Origin: Dactylonectria macrodidyma
Lineage: Eukaryota; Ascomycota; Sordariomycetes; Hypocreales; Nectriaceae
DNA length: 64,000 nucleotides
Assembly: GCA_020744425.1 (NCBI GenBank)
Contig: JAGMUV010000003.1
Coordinates: 3,596,001-3,660,000 of the forward strand
Direction of reading: 5' to 3'
Shown: positions 33,672-45,133 of the stretch, in pieces
How positions within the stretch are numbered: position 1 is the first letter of the stretch
Layout: each line of letters begins with the position of its first letter
The notes under the pieces: generated by a model
Told to the model about the DNA's origin: nothing
The model's input: the letters and a program-made list of their open reading frames with translations, nothing else
The model's database searches: none
Translations under genes and position numbers: made by a program

Positions 33672-34217
33672 ATGAAGATCCTCAGCGTCAACTTCCTTAG
33701 CTGCGCCGTCAAGGCCTGCAAGAGCTCCTCCGACTCTTTCCCGCTCCACGCAAAGGACGCTGAACTCGTCCAGGATGAGATCGAGCTCAACCCCGACATG
33801 ATCATCAACGTCCTGCCCCGCCTCGACTGGGCTGCCTTGCGCACAACTTCTTCCGAGGTAAGTACTCTCTTCTAAAGCAGCCACCGCAGAAGAAGGGACT
33901 TGGTCTTTGTTCGGTGCCGTCTCATCTCCTTACCCGCCTTGTCTTCCTTCTCGTTATGGTAGAGCTGAGTGAGAGAACGTAATGTCTAATTCGATGTGTG
34001 TTTTTTAACACTCTGATAGCTCGGCTTCCCCCAACTGCCCGAGCAGGCCCCCACGGCTGAGGAGCTCAAGGCCGACGACGCCATGCTCAAAGATCTGCAC
34101 CACCTGCTTCTCGAGACTCAGATCTCCGAGGGCAAGCTGGTGTGTGGCAACTGCGGACACGAGTACGCCATCAAGGAGGGTATCGCCAACTTCCTACTGC
34201 CGAGCCACCTGGTGTGA
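33672..34217 (+). CDS. TRM112: Multifunctional methyltransferase subunit TRM112
   Basis: Small zinc-binding partner that activates several methyltransferases acting on tRNA, rRNA and release factor eRF1 (in yeast Trm9, Trm11, Bud23, Mtq2). Two exons, 33672-33857 and 34020-34217, join in phase 0 to 384 nt, 127 residues, the usual size. The N-terminus MKILSVNFLSCAVKAC and the C-terminal zinc segment LVCGNCGHEYAIKEGIANFL carry the conserved Cys positions. The middle part (LPRLDWAALRTTSSELGFPQ) is inserted as in other fungi. It is convergent with the BIG1-like gene. Confidence 0.95.
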
Positions 34218-34629
34218 GCGATGTATGGTTGTGGTCATGGTTATGACAGGGAAGCGAGAAAAATCAAGAATATAGGCGCAATAGACGAATGGTCCGAATG
34301 CAGGAGGATGCCGCATCAAGGGAGACGGCATACGTTAGGATGATGTCACATTGGAGTATGGCGTTAAACTCTTCATTACAGACTCGATTCATGCATGGTT
34401 GGATAGAATACCCTGTAATCTGATCCAAGCCCGACCGAGGCTTTGCGATTGTGATTCCGTCCTAGTTCTGCTTCTACCTTGCCGCGTCACCAACATACAG
34501 ATTCCTCTCCCATCAAAGAGACATCAAAGAAACCCAAAACTCCTATCTGATGTACAATACTGTCTCTTGCAGGAGACGATGTCCATGATTCTAACTTCCA
34601 CAGCCTGTAACTACAGAATTGAGTCAAGT
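34218..34629. other. Convergent intergenic region, TRM112 / BIG1
   Basis: 412 bp between stop codons, presumably two 3' UTRs. No gene seen. Confidence 0.6.
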
Positions 34630-35625
34630 TCACTGCTGCTTCTTCTGGGCAGCGGGGCCCATGTCCTTCTCAAACGCGCCGTAAGACACCTCAAGGCTAG
34701 CGAGGGCCCTGAGGCCAACAAACAGGATCGAGAACAGTACGATGGCGGTGATGATGGCCATGAAGATACCTGCAGCAGGTGTTAGAACGGTGGTTTTCGA
34801 CTTTGTTCTAGCAAGTCGTGCTTACCAGGAGTGAAGAACTGGTACTTCTCGAACAGAGGGCGGTTGTCACGCTCCGTTTCGTTGGCCCGTCGCATGGGGG
34901 AGCTGCGGAGGTCTCGCTTGAGGTCCATGCGCACGCGGTCGTCGAACTCGGGCTCGTATGTCTGCTCGCCGGGTGTGCCGACGAACAGGATGGTGTAAGA
35001 GTTGCTCGATTGGAGGCCATCAATGCTCTTGGACAGGATCTCGTCTACGTCGTGGTGAATGGTATGTCCTAATTAACGGTTAAAGGGGGCGACTCACCAC
35101 TGTCAGCCAGGGAGCCAGCCCGGTCTGAGGTCAGAGGTGGCAGAGTGAGCTCCTCGACGGTGATCTCCTGGTGCTTCTGGTCGCATGCCGTCTTGACAAA
35201 GTCAACCAAGCCGACGTTGGTCAATGCGCCGATAACCTCAGACACGATGAACTTGTCCTGGATACGCGAGTCGCTGACAGCCTGGCAGAGATGCGGCATC
35301 GCGCAGTTGCCGGACGCGGAGCTGGCGAGCTCCGCGGAATGGACACCCGGCTGGGACACAAACAAGTATCGGCTGCTCGGGCATGCTGAGAGGATGGTCT
35401 TCGCATCGGCAATCGCGCTGGAGCTCGTCTGGATCTGGTTGGAGGTGGAAGCGCCGGGGAACCTAGATGGACGTCAATCAGAGGGAGCTCCTTCAAACGA
35501 GAGCCTGGAGGACCAGGGGGCGTGTCATACGCAGAGGTGGAAAGCAGGATCAAAGGAGAAGAATCCGAAAAGGCGGCCGAGGGCCCGGCGAGCGCCAGAG
35601 CGCCGGCAAGAATCTGGAGACGCAT
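34630..35625 (-). CDS. BIG1: BIG1 / VOA1-type ER membrane protein (V-ATPase assembly family)
   Basis: ER membrane protein of the Ac45/VOA1/BIG1 superfamily. Yeast Voa1 assists V-ATPase Vo assembly, and Big1 is needed for normal beta-1,6-glucan. Exons 35625-35531, 35462-35098, 35044-34826 and 34769-34630 join to 819 nt, 272 residues. There is a signal peptide (about 1-19, MRLQILAGALALAGPSAAF), a lumenal domain, and one C-terminal membrane span (GIFMAIITAIVLFSILFVGL) followed by RALASLEVSYGAFEKDMGP and a KKQQ end, which is the family's most conserved stretch. The acceptor at 35045 is chosen because using the nearer AG brings a stop codon into frame. BIG1 versus VOA1 cannot be settled by eye; BIG1 is the usual name in filamentous fungi. 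Confidence 0.85.
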
Positions 35626-35940
35626 AGCTGATGAAAAGCGATTGATTGTCCGCTTCGTGTCTGCCTGTCTGTCCTAGCTTGTGACGGGAGTCTTGAAGGC
35701 ACGGAGCTGATACAGCAACGCAACCTTACGTAACCCCACCGTTACATGCAACACACCGTTACGTGCACACCTCGGTGAAAGGTCCCCCCGGTGGCGTCCC
35801 TGTGGAAACTTTGAGACAGAATTGTGGAAACTAAGCTGGTTGTCTTTCTATGGGCCAAACCAAACCAGTCAACTTTGATTCTCCCCAATTAGTACCGTCC
35901 ACGGCGACATACGAGGCCTATCGGGCTACCCGACGCCATC
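35626..35940. promoter_or_regulatory. Divergent promoter, BIG1 / RRP17
   Basis: 315 bp between start codons of two divergent genes. It includes two similar segments, CACCGTTACATGCAACACAC and CACCGTTACGTGCACACC, at about 35738-35771. These could be a duplicated factor site. Confidence 0.5.
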
Positions 35941-36634
35941 ATGTTTGCCAAACCTCGAGCCAAGAAGAGCATTCTACCACCTCACAACAAGAAGCGAAAA
36001 GCTACCTTCGGCGTTGAAGAAATCAATTTCGACTTCGACGCGCGCTCAGAATTCCTCACAGGATTCCACAAACGAAAGCAGCAGCGAATTAAGAACGCGC
36101 AGGAGGAGGCTGCCAAAAGAGCTCGCCTTGAAAAAATCGAACTACGGAAACAGGTAAATCTTTCCCATGCAATGCAATCCCCCCTCCCTACGACAATGGT
36201 GCTAACAACGGTGATGCTAGGCCCGAGACGACCGCCGCCGCGAAGTAGAGGAACATGTCAGCACAGTGAACAGGCTGTTGCAGGAATCAGAGGTTGCGGG
36301 AAGCGTCGAGCAGGGTTCAGACGATTCTGCCGATGAGTGGGACGGCTTTCCCGACCAACCGAATCTCGACATCGTGGATCACGAAGAAGAGTACATTGAC
36401 GAGGATCGATACACAACAGTCACGGTCGAGTCAGTTTCGGTTTCACGAGACGGTCTGTATAAGCCCCAAGTTGAGGAGGTTGAGGAGGAAACCGACAACA
36501 GAGACACAAAAGAGGGCGAGGAGGAGGATTCACGGCCAGAGCGACCCAAGAAGAAAAAGAAGAAATTCCGCTACGAAACTAAAATCGAGAGGCAGCTGAC
36601 AGAAAGGAAGCGCAGAATGAAGAGTAGGTCATGA
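35941..36634 (+). CDS. RRP17: Ribosomal RNA-processing protein 17 (NOL12 family)
   Basis: Nucleolar protein of the NOL12/Rrp17 family, a 5'-3' exonuclease-linked factor in pre-60S rRNA maturation. Two exons, 35941-36153 and 36221-36634, join to 627 nt, 208 residues. The family signature is at the N-terminus: ATFGVEEINFDFDARSEFLT then GFHKRKQQRIKNAQEEAAK, continuing into a basic coiled coil that crosses the intron (ELRKQ-ARDDRRREVEEHVS). The middle is strongly acidic (DDSADEWDGF ... EEEYIDEDRY) and the C-terminus is Lys/Arg-rich (KKKKKKFRYETKIERQLTER) with nuclear/nucleolar-signal character. The end is less certain: a GTAGGT at about 36624 could start another intron leading to a further basic tail, but I found no acceptor that keeps a convincing frame. 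Confidence 0.88.
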
Positions 36635-36915
36635 GGACAGGACTAGCCTAGCTCAATCGCCAAGAACACATGATGGAAGCAAGCGAGCAGAACGGATGCG
36701 GGCAGGATTTACAAAAGATACCCTTGAGAGCCAGCTTCAGTCAGCTAGTAGAAAAGTAACATGGCTGTTCCATTCGCTCATCTGGCAACTTTCTGAAACC
36801 AAACCCTTGCAACCGCAGGCAACAACCAGACATGCTGAGGTGGTTCGCCCACGGCTGCCTGGGAACCGGCCATCCGCCATCAGACCTTCGATGCGTGCAG
36901 TGCGCAATAGTCCTC

Positions 36916-37623
36916 TCAGATGGTGCCAATCTCGTTCTGGAGGTCCTCCAGCTCCTTCTGCAGAGTGGAGTGCTTCTTAGCCATCTCCTCGTACTTTTGC
37001 TCCCACTGGTCACGGTCGGCCTCGAGGGCCTGGACCTTTCGTTCGAAGTGGCCGGCCTTGACATCGGTCGTTCGAAGCCTGTGAGATTGTTGAGATTAGT
37101 ACAAGGTCTGCTAATTAAGCGAGAAGAGGAGTACACCGGTTAGGTGATGAAATGGCGGTGATAGGAGCATGCGACCCGGAAAAGGCGCTGACATACTTCT
37201 CATTAGCTTCACGGAGCGTCTTGTCGGCCTCCTCGGCCTCCTCCTCAAGCAGCTGCAGCCTGCGCTGGAGGGTCTCGTTCTGGGTGCCATGCTCGTGGCC
37301 CTCATCGGCAGCCTTCTTGAAGTCCTTGGCAGCGCCCTCGAGCTTCTCAACCTCGCTCTCAAGAATGTTGTTCTTATGCTGCAAGGAGGTAATCTCTTGC
37401 TCCTTGGACAAGTTCTCCTGCTCTAGCACCTTGATCTTCGCCTTGAGCTCCTCTACCTGAGCAGATGCCTCGTCGACCTCCAGACGGAGCTTCTGCATTT
37501 TCTGTACGGTGCCCAACCAGATTAGCCACGAGAGCAACTAAAACGCTGTACCCCTCCAAGCAGGCAGTGACATAGTGGGGTAACGGAGGATTTGTGGTAA
37601 CTCACCTCCTTGATGCGATCCAT
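36916..37623 (-). CDS. Tropomyosin
   Basis: Actin-filament-binding coiled coil that stabilises cables and the contractile ring. Exons 37623-37606 (MDRIKE only), 37501-37197 and 37078-36916 join to 486 nt, 161 residues, exactly the usual length for fungal tropomyosin. An unbroken heptad pattern runs from KMQKLRLEVDEASAQVEELK through the end (KELEDLQNEIGTI), with almost no Pro or Gly. The 18-nt first coding exon is supported by the conserved MDRIKE start and by clean GTGAGT and GTACAG borders. It is divergent from the D-box gene and convergent with RRP17. Confidence 0.95.
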
Positions 37624-38049
37624 TTTGGCGAGTGGTGAGAGATGGGGTTGTGGGCTTGAAGATTTTTTGGAGTTGATCTGGTGATGGGCTGAAAGGGCGC
37701 GTTGTCCGGATGTAGATGCGGATGATGAGGTTGGGAAGTAGGTAGGGAAAGGGGAGAAGTGATGCCCCTCCACATCTTGCCCCAACTGACCTGAGCGGTG
37801 GCCGTGAGACAGCCTCTGTGGCTTGGGGCACCCCGCTTGTGAGCTTGAACAAGCAGCTGGAAGGTGGCTGTTGCCCAGCCAACATATGCACGGGCCAACA
37901 AAATATCCCGGTCCCAATCCCGACTAATTGTAGGCGACAATGAACTCGCGCCCCTATTCCTAGGCCTAACGATCTGTATCCATCATTGATTTTTGGAACT
38001 CGAATCTCGGAACGAATACGACTGATCCATCATCATCATCATCATCATC
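37624..38049. promoter_or_regulatory. Divergent promoter, tropomyosin / D-box gene
   Basis: 426 bp between start codons. An ATC triplet repeat of about eight copies (38026-38049) runs directly into the ATG of the right-hand gene. No other site recognised. Confidence 0.5.
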
Positions 38050-39420
38050 ATGTTGGCGGCGCACCGCGACCAGGAGAACGTGGTGCATAGTCACCAGGTA
38101 CCCTCCAAACAGCAGCTCAAGACTCCAGGTGCACGATACCCGAAGACGCCATCCCGGTTCGCCCGGAATGATGAAAACGCACCCACTGCATTTGCCGGCA
38201 AGACTGGGCTCGGAGGAGCCAAGCAGTTTGGGGGTAATGACAAGAGCGCCATGAAGGCGAATGGCACACGTCATGCGCTGGTTACTCCCATGGGTACGTT
38301 TAGTTATCTGGTTGATAAGATAGCACATGTGAATACTGACATAGTGACAGACACACGAGGCCGAGCTCCACTGGGCAATAAAACCACCAATGCCAAAGCT
38401 AAGTCCGGGCAGGCTGGAGGTGTCAAGGGCATAGTGAAGGAGCTCGAGAAGACGCAGCTCAAACCCACAGTTCACAAACCCAAGCAGCTCTCGGTCGACC
38501 TAGCACCCCTCGAGTACAAAGTTCGGAATGAGCAGAAGGCGATTGAAGAGGAGGAGCCAGAATATGCCCCCCCAAGACCAAAGGATCTTCCCTATGAGTC
38601 GGATGTGTTCCCTCAGGATCTCCTGACCTTTGAAGGTCTGAAGAGCGAGAACCTTTTGAAGGGATATTATCAGCACTTCTACAACCCGGTAGATGACGAG
38701 GGCGTTTCTCGACAAGACAGAGAGTTTGAGAAGACGATGAAGAATGTGATGGCCAAGGCCGAAGAACGGAACCAGCGGGACATGGATGCTCTGGACTGGA
38801 ACATTGCTGACGTTCCGGACACTGCTCGGCGCCAGCCCAAGACGAATGATCTACACAAACGGTCGAACTCCATTTCGAATCAGAGAACCAAAACTCTGAT
38901 GTCAAAGCAGCCAAACTCGGTCTCCTCAAGGAGAGCCGCGTCTGCTCTGTCAATGGCATCAGACAGCTCCAAGAGCACAGGAGCCCCTATGACCATTCGC
39001 ACCACCAAGACTAGAAAGCCATTGAGCTCTATTCTCCAGACTAAGAAGCCCGCAGCCGTCGGAAAGGCCTCGCTGGCAGACAGTGCTGCTGGTGAAGCGG
39101 CTTCGAGGACAACCATTGGATACAATCGGGGCAGGTCAGCGTCGTCGATGCTGTACACTCAACCCCGGATACCCAGTGAGTCCTCTCGACCTCCTCGCAC
39201 AGTCAAGCCTGCGGCCTCGGTTGGTTGTCTCTCCGACATGACAATCACTCCTGCTCGCCTCCGTCAAGCTGGCATGAAGAAGCAGGAAAGCCAGCCGCGC
39301 CCCCAGTTCATGTCCATCTTCGACGAGGAGGACGGTGAAGACGAGGATCTACTTCCCGTGAGCCGCCAGCCCCAGCTGTCGGATGATGAGGATGAGTTCG
39401 AGTTGAAGCTTGATTTTTAA
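38050..39420 (+). CDS. D-box protein, possibly securin-like (cell-cycle candidate)
   Basis: 437-residue mostly disordered, basic protein with an acidic end. Exons 38050-38293 and 38351-39420 join to 1314 nt. The intron is 57 nt and stop-free, so it reads through if kept. After splicing the sequence runs VTPMDTRGRAPLGNKTTNAK, a destruction-box-like RxxL with an Asn-rich tail. Further on, EEEPEYAPPRPKDLPYESD and FPQDLLTFEGLKSENLLKGY resemble the short conserved patch of securin (Cut2/Pds1-type) proteins. The C-terminus is Ser/Arg/Thr-rich and then acidic (DEEDGEDEDLLPV, DDEDEFELKLDF). The N-terminus has DQEN and DENAP, but no clean KEN box. On this evidence a securin-like inhibitor of separase is a fair guess, not a firm call; it could also be a lineage-specific APC/C substrate. 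It is divergent from tropomyosin. Confidence 0.6.
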   Translation: MLAAHRDQENVVHSHQVPSKQQLKTPGARYPKTPSRFARNDENAPTAFAGKTGLGGAKQFGGNDKSAMKANGTRHALVTPMGTFSYLVDKIAHVNTDIVTDTRGRAPLGNKTTNAKAKSGQAGGVKGIVKELEKTQLKPTVHKPKQLSVDLAPLEYKVRNEQKAIEEEEPEYAPPRPKDLPYESDVFPQDLLTFEGLKSENLLKGYYQHFYNPVDDEGVSRQDREFEKTMKNVMAKAEERNQRDMDALDWNIADVPDTARRQPKTNDLHKRSNSISNQRTKTLMSKQPNSVSSRRAASALSMASDSSKSTGAPMTIRTTKTRKPLSSILQTKKPAAVGKASLADSAAGEAASRTTIGYNRGRSASSMLYTQPRIPSESSRPPRTVKPAASVGCLSDMTITPARLRQAGMKKQESQPRPQFMSIFDEEDGEDEDLLPVSRQPQLSDDEDEFELKLDF

Positions 39421-41155
39421 AGAGAACAGTAGGGAATGTATTCTAGAGGTGCTTGGCGTTAAGGGAACAAAGGATTACTTCGATTGTGGTTTAAACGGGA
39501 TATGGCTGACTGGGGGGGTTTTAATGAGTGTTGTTGATGATGATGCCTTGGACATTCACAAATGTCATGGAAGGCTTGCTTTGCTTGGCATTCACACAAC
39601 ATGTGCCGGGTTGTGTTCAATGCCCGACTTTCATTCACACATTCTGTACTTGAATAATTCAGTTAAGGGCACAAGTCACTCTGGCTGGCATGAATTCGAA
39701 GGCCTGTCAATCATGGACGACTATTGGCGAAGCTATGTGAAAACTTGCTTGAGATACCTCGGCCCAACCTTGTGCTACATTGGAAGGCATTGGTAGGTGC
39801 TCTACTCCGTTTAGTGAATGTGCTGGTCCATTGAACTAAGAAAAACACTGTCTTTGCCCCCTCTTGTTTGCGTGTGCAAAGAGGAGTCACATCAAACATG
39901 GCATGCGACTGCCCGCATCGCCGTTGAACAATTGACGTCTAGGTTGGGAGAGGCTAGACAATGCGTGGGCTGTCGCCTGAGTTTGGGGTTCATTGAGCAT
40001 GGAAGCCTGTTTTTTTTAGTTGCATCACGGGTCAGCAAAACTTGGTTTTCAAGATCTGATAAAGTACTTCGCAAACTAAGAAGCGCCATGAACTCTTCTA
40101 GAGCAGGTACCTAAGACATTGGCTGCATCTACTAGACTGCATGACAGGTCACAAACGCCATTGTGCATCAGCCGTTTGTGTCAAACAATTCTATTCTTGC
40201 TTCACAGTAAGACTGGTTCATTGTGATTGGTCCTGACATGATTAGTTTCTGCGGCAAGCCTTTGTTTGGGATGGCTTTGCTTTTGTTTCAAACGCCCCTT
40301 GTTGACGACAGTCGCTTTGATAACAGCGGCGAACAAAGAGACAGGCGCTGCAATCACGCATCTTCAAACGCGACTCAAAATCAAGTTTAATTACTTTGTC
40401 GCGTGGTAGCGAAACGCGGTGCATCCCGGCGAGGAGATACCAGTGGAGCATGTACCCGCGCGGGTGAATGGGCAATCCAATGACAGCGATGCCAAGTGTT
40501 GTCAGCTTTCAGGGGAGGTGCAGATGATGAAGAATGCAGACTAGGTAGGTACGCAGGTGCAGACTGCCCTGAGACTGCAGAATGTACAGCGCATAAGACG
40601 TGTCACATCAGCCACTCGATGTGGCTAAACATGGCTATAAAGTGGCTGGGCACGCAAGCCCCCGTTTGCCAATGGCTGCAAATTGATCCACCTGAACCAG
40701 TTGCCATCATCCCTGAACCCAAAACCCGAAAAGAAAGACAGCGCCTGGACAAATCTTGACTTTCTGACCTCTTCAGCCTCTTCGCCCTCACTCTCACCCA
40801 ATCTCTCGCTCGCTCTGCGGCCTGGAGATCGCCACCGCCCTCGCTCTCTGTCCTCCCGCCCACGCGCTGCCCTCCAGGCTTTCGGCTCGCAAACCACCCC
40901 CTGCCGCAGAGCCTGCGGATGACGCACTGCCGCCTCTCGCTGCCAACCTGGCCCTGTCGCGTGAAGTTTGTTCCCGCGCGTTAATATTTCTGCCTCCTTT
41001 CCACCCACCACCATTTACCATCACCACCAGCGCCTACGCCCCCCACGAGCAACTCTCCTCCCCCAGCGCATAGCATTGTCCCCGACGCACGCAGCCACGC
41101 GCAGGATATCATGGTGGGAGCACGGTGGAAGAGATAGGAAGAGCGCATCGCCACG
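39421..41155. other. 1.7-kb intergenic, SET1 upstream region
   Basis: No gene recognised. GGTA/TACC motifs occur at 40104-40114 and 40541-40552. From about 40750 the + strand turns pyrimidine-rich, as for the promoter and long leader of SET1. Confidence 0.55.
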
Positions 41156-44100
41156 ATGACTCGCCCGCCCGGCGCGAGCTTCGCGCAGTTCTTCCCAACC
41201 GCCCCCAAGGTGAAGGCCCAAGCACAGAGCCGTGCAGACCGTGATCGAGATCGCGATCGTTCTAAGACGGATTCCATCGCTGGCGCTTTTGACCCTCTGC
41301 TGGGAACCGCCGCGGCGTCGGATCTCGACGTGGATGCTTCTGCCCAGTCCGTCCCTGGACCCTGTGGTCCCCCGGCGGATGCACCCCCCGCTCATATCGA
41401 CGACACCGAATCTCCCCTCGCAGACATCCCCAGCACTGTCGACTCAGCCAGCTCCTACGGCAGCACGGTCTCGTCCATCTTCAGCACCTCTGCCCGACAC
41501 GCTGCCACCGCAGCATCCTCCCGCCTCCCCACCTCGAGCCTCACCCCCATAGACTCGCCCTCCCGTATACCCGCTTCGGCACCCACCAAGCCTAATATGT
41601 CTACCTCTCTGGTCGCCGATCAGGCCTCGAGACATACTTCTCACAATCCCTCTGCCATTGGTCACAATGGCGCGACATCTGAAGGGCTCCCCGCCGCCAT
41701 CGAGCGCGTCCCGGCTCGAGATCCTACACGCTCGATCATGGGTTTCAAGTGCACATATGATCCGCTTCTCGATCGAGTACACAATAAAAGCGCTGGCAGG
41801 AATGCCAAACCGGTAGTTAAAGAGTTTGGCTTCGTACGTATAATTATATCATCTTCCCTTCGGGGGGGCGTCATCTGTGGTGCAAGATCTCATGGCTAAT
41901 GGAATGGATAGAATGATGACGCTCCCCCCGCGGATCCTCGCCTGGCCAAGCCAGGAGGTCGCTTGGGCTACATAAACACCGATTTCTACCTGGCTAAGGC
42001 GCGGTTGCGACCGGCACCAGAGAACATCAAACCATACCCTTACGACCCCAAGACTTCGATTGGCCCAGGCCCTCCCACCCAGATCATGGTGACAAGATAC
42101 AACCCGTTAGTGCCGTTCAACAAGGTGACTGCTATTTTTGCCAGCTTCGGTGAGATCGCCGAAAGCAGCAATAAGATGCACCCTGAGACTGGAAGCTACC
42201 TTGGATTCGCGACAATCCGCTATCGTGATTCGAAGCGCCCTGACCGCCCCCGTGTATCTGCCATTGATGCCGCCCGACGAGCTGTGCGAACTCGCGGCAT
42301 CAAGGTCGATGCAGATATGGTCAGGGTAGAATACGATCCCGAGGGTCGCAAGAGCCGGCGAATGCTCGAGGAACATCTCAGAAGGGGGAGGGAGAAGCAA
42401 GAAAAGGAGAAACTTGCCCAGGCAGCGTCTCAGTCCCGGGCTCCTCCTACCGGCCCCAAGTCTGGTCCAGTGCCTGGGTTTGTAAGACCTCCACCCACGG
42501 CTCCCAAGGGCCCAGCAGCACATCGACAGTCTACGCCCGCGGCACCAGGGCCTGGGCTGCCAGCGCACCTCATACAGCCGAGGACAAACTTGTCCACTGA
42601 TAGCCCCTCTATCTCCTCGCAGCTCGCCGACGAACCCTACATATATATCACGAGCGAAAGCGTCCCTGTTCTCCCGAGTATCGTCCCACACATGAAGAAA
42701 AGATTGAAAAATTACGGACTCGAGGATATCCGCCTCGACAAAACCGGCTTCTTTATCGTCTTTCGGAACTCCGTGAATGGCAAATCGGAGGCAGAGCGAT
42801 GTTTCAGGGCGGTAAACCACACTGAGTTCTTCAATTATGACATGGCGATGCAGTTGTGTATGCCTCGAACCGGCCGCGAGTCGGAACCGCCTCGCCCATC
42901 ACGCAAAGCCAGTCGAAGCCCTGAACGCAGATTTCGGGCTGACGTTCGGCAACGGGAAGAGAGAGATCGGCGTCGCCGCGAGGAGGAAGCGGATCTCGAA
43001 GAGGAGAAGAAGCAGAGAGCTAAGAACTTCGATCCAGTAATGGAGGCAGTGCATGTCGTTCGCCGAGAAATGACTGAACACCTTATTCGACACATTCGTA
43101 CCAAGGTGGCCGCGCCTGCTCTTTCTGAGTTTCTAGATCCCGCGAACCATGTTGCCAAGAGGCGGAAGCTGAATATCGAACACCCCGACGACGTTGAGGA
43201 AATTCCCAGCATCGAGGATGGCGACGAAAGCTCCAGAGTAGGTACCCCCAACTCGCGGGCTGACCCCATCGAGCGGAGGACTGGTCGCCTAGAACCCAAG
43301 GCGTTGCCCAGGATTCGCAAGACCAAGGCCAAGGGACAGGCTCAACGTAGCGCGTTTGTCGATCCGTTTTCACGCCAGCGTCCTCCTGCCCGGAATGCAT
43401 TCCGCTCCCTGCACCATCGTCTGAGAGGATTTGATAGCGATGTGGAATCGGATGATGACACTGATGCGCGGGCATTGCTGGCTTGTGAGACTGAAGAGCC
43501 GGACTCCCGACCTCGAAGCCGAATGAGCTCGGACGACGAAATATCCAAGGACGAATTCGCCTCTTGGGGTCCAGGTGAGGATGACTCTGCGACCGAGGCT
43601 AGCCTCGCGCTCACAGATGCTCCATTGGGAGCTAAGAAACGCAAGTTGGTAGCCTCGGTCGAGGCTGTGTACAAGCGACGTAAGAAGGTCAATGCAGAGC
43701 TGTTCGACGTCAAGATGGGTCAATTCACTTCGGATTTTGCCGCTTGCGAAGAATCAGTGGACATTCTCCCAGGTACCGAGGTCGGCGATGAGCTCGAAAG
43801 TAGAGTCTCTCGTTCGGAAACCCCGATGTCAGTGGGTGGAAAGGGCTCTAAGAAGAAGACTGTCAAGTCTAAAAAGAAGACCAAAAAACAGATCTTTGAA
43901 GAGCGCGAGGCACTGAAGCGTCAAGCAGAGGCGGAGGCGGAGGCGGAGTCACAACGCGAGGAAGAGGAGGTAGAAAAAGAGGTTGTCGAAGCGCCGAAGA
44001 TCGACGAGAAGGAGGCGGAACCCGAGAAACCTCTCATCGAGAAGCCCGATGAGAAGTTATTCTCGACGGAGGCCTTAACGCCGGCCCTAGTATTAACTGA

Positions 44101-45133
44101 TACCCTGAAGCCGGACCTATCGACGTTCCAGGGACTGACCCTCGGGCCCAATGATGGACCTGATTTGGCAAAACTTACTAGGAGGTTCCAAGTCGGAGAC
44201 ATCGGGAACCCAGAACTTTGGCTATGGAAACGTAACCGTGTTCGGGAGCTCAACTCTGTCGACGGCCTCCCTAATAGCCCCGTGTCGATTGAGGGTTATT
44301 ACGTGCCCAACCCGACCGGCTGCGCGCGTACTGAGGGGGTGAAAAAGATTCTCAACTCGGAGAAGTCGAAATACCTGCCTCATCACATCAAGGTGAAGAG
44401 GGCTAGGGAAGAGCGCGAGGAACGCGTCAAAACCTCAGGCAAAGACACTGTTGTCACAGCGGCAGAGGTGGCTAGAATTGCCGCAGAGAAGCTCATTGCC
44501 AAGGGTAACTCGAGAGCAAACCGTGCCACGAACCGCCGATATGTCGCCGATCTAAACGACCAGAAGAAGACACTGGGCCAAGACTCCGACGTATTCAAGT
44601 TCAACCAGCTGAAGAAGCGCAAGAAGCCCGTCAAGTTCGCTCGCTCGGCCATCCACAACTGGGGCCTGTACGCCATGGAGAACATTGCCAAGGACGACAT
44701 GATCATCGAGTACGTGGGTGAAGAGGTCCGCCAGCAGATAGCCGAGATCCGCGAGAAGCGTTACCTCAAGAGCGGCATCGGCAGCAGCTACCTTTTCCGT
44801 ATCGACGACAACACCGTCGTCGACGCTACCAAGAAGGGTGGCATCGCCCGCTTCATCAACCACAGCTGCATGCCCAACTGCACTGCCAAGATCATCAAGG
44901 TCGAAGGCAGCAAGCGCATCGTCATCTACGCGCTGCGCGACATTGCCATGAGTATGTCCTCCCCCCCCCCCCTCAATGACAATTATCCCCTCCCGAAAGT
45001 GATGAAAATGCTAACACGACTGCCCACAGACGAAGAGTTAACCTATGACTACAAGTTCGAGCGCGAGATTGGCAGCTTGGATCGCATCCCTTGTCTCTGT
45101 GGCACGACCGCTTGCAAGGGATACCTCAACTGA
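41156..45133 (+). CDS. SET1: Histone H3 lysine-4 methyltransferase, COMPASS subunit
   Basis: Catalytic subunit of COMPASS, which mono-, di- and trimethylates H3K4 in the nucleus. Exons 41156-41833, 41912-44951 and 45030-45133 join to 3822 nt, 1273 residues, a usual size. Order: Ser/Pro-rich N-terminus; RRM at about 280-370 ([20 protein letters not shown] ... [10 protein letters not shown]); a second RRM-like SET-associated segment at about 460-530 ([20 protein letters not shown] ... GFFIVFRNS); charged linker; n-SET at about 975-1060 ([38 protein letters not shown]); SET at about 1130-1250 ([41 protein letters not shown]); and post-[16 protein letters not shown] at the end. The catalytic NHSC motif, ELTYDYKF and the post-SET zinc cysteines are intact. 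Intron 2 interrupts the codon just before EELTYDY and has a run of ten C residues near its start. Confidence 0.96.

Noticed and set aside
36624..36780. Third exon of RRP17 (basic tail KRAERMRAG)
   Set aside because: A donor-like GTAGGT exists, but no acceptor gives both the right phase and the basic frame.
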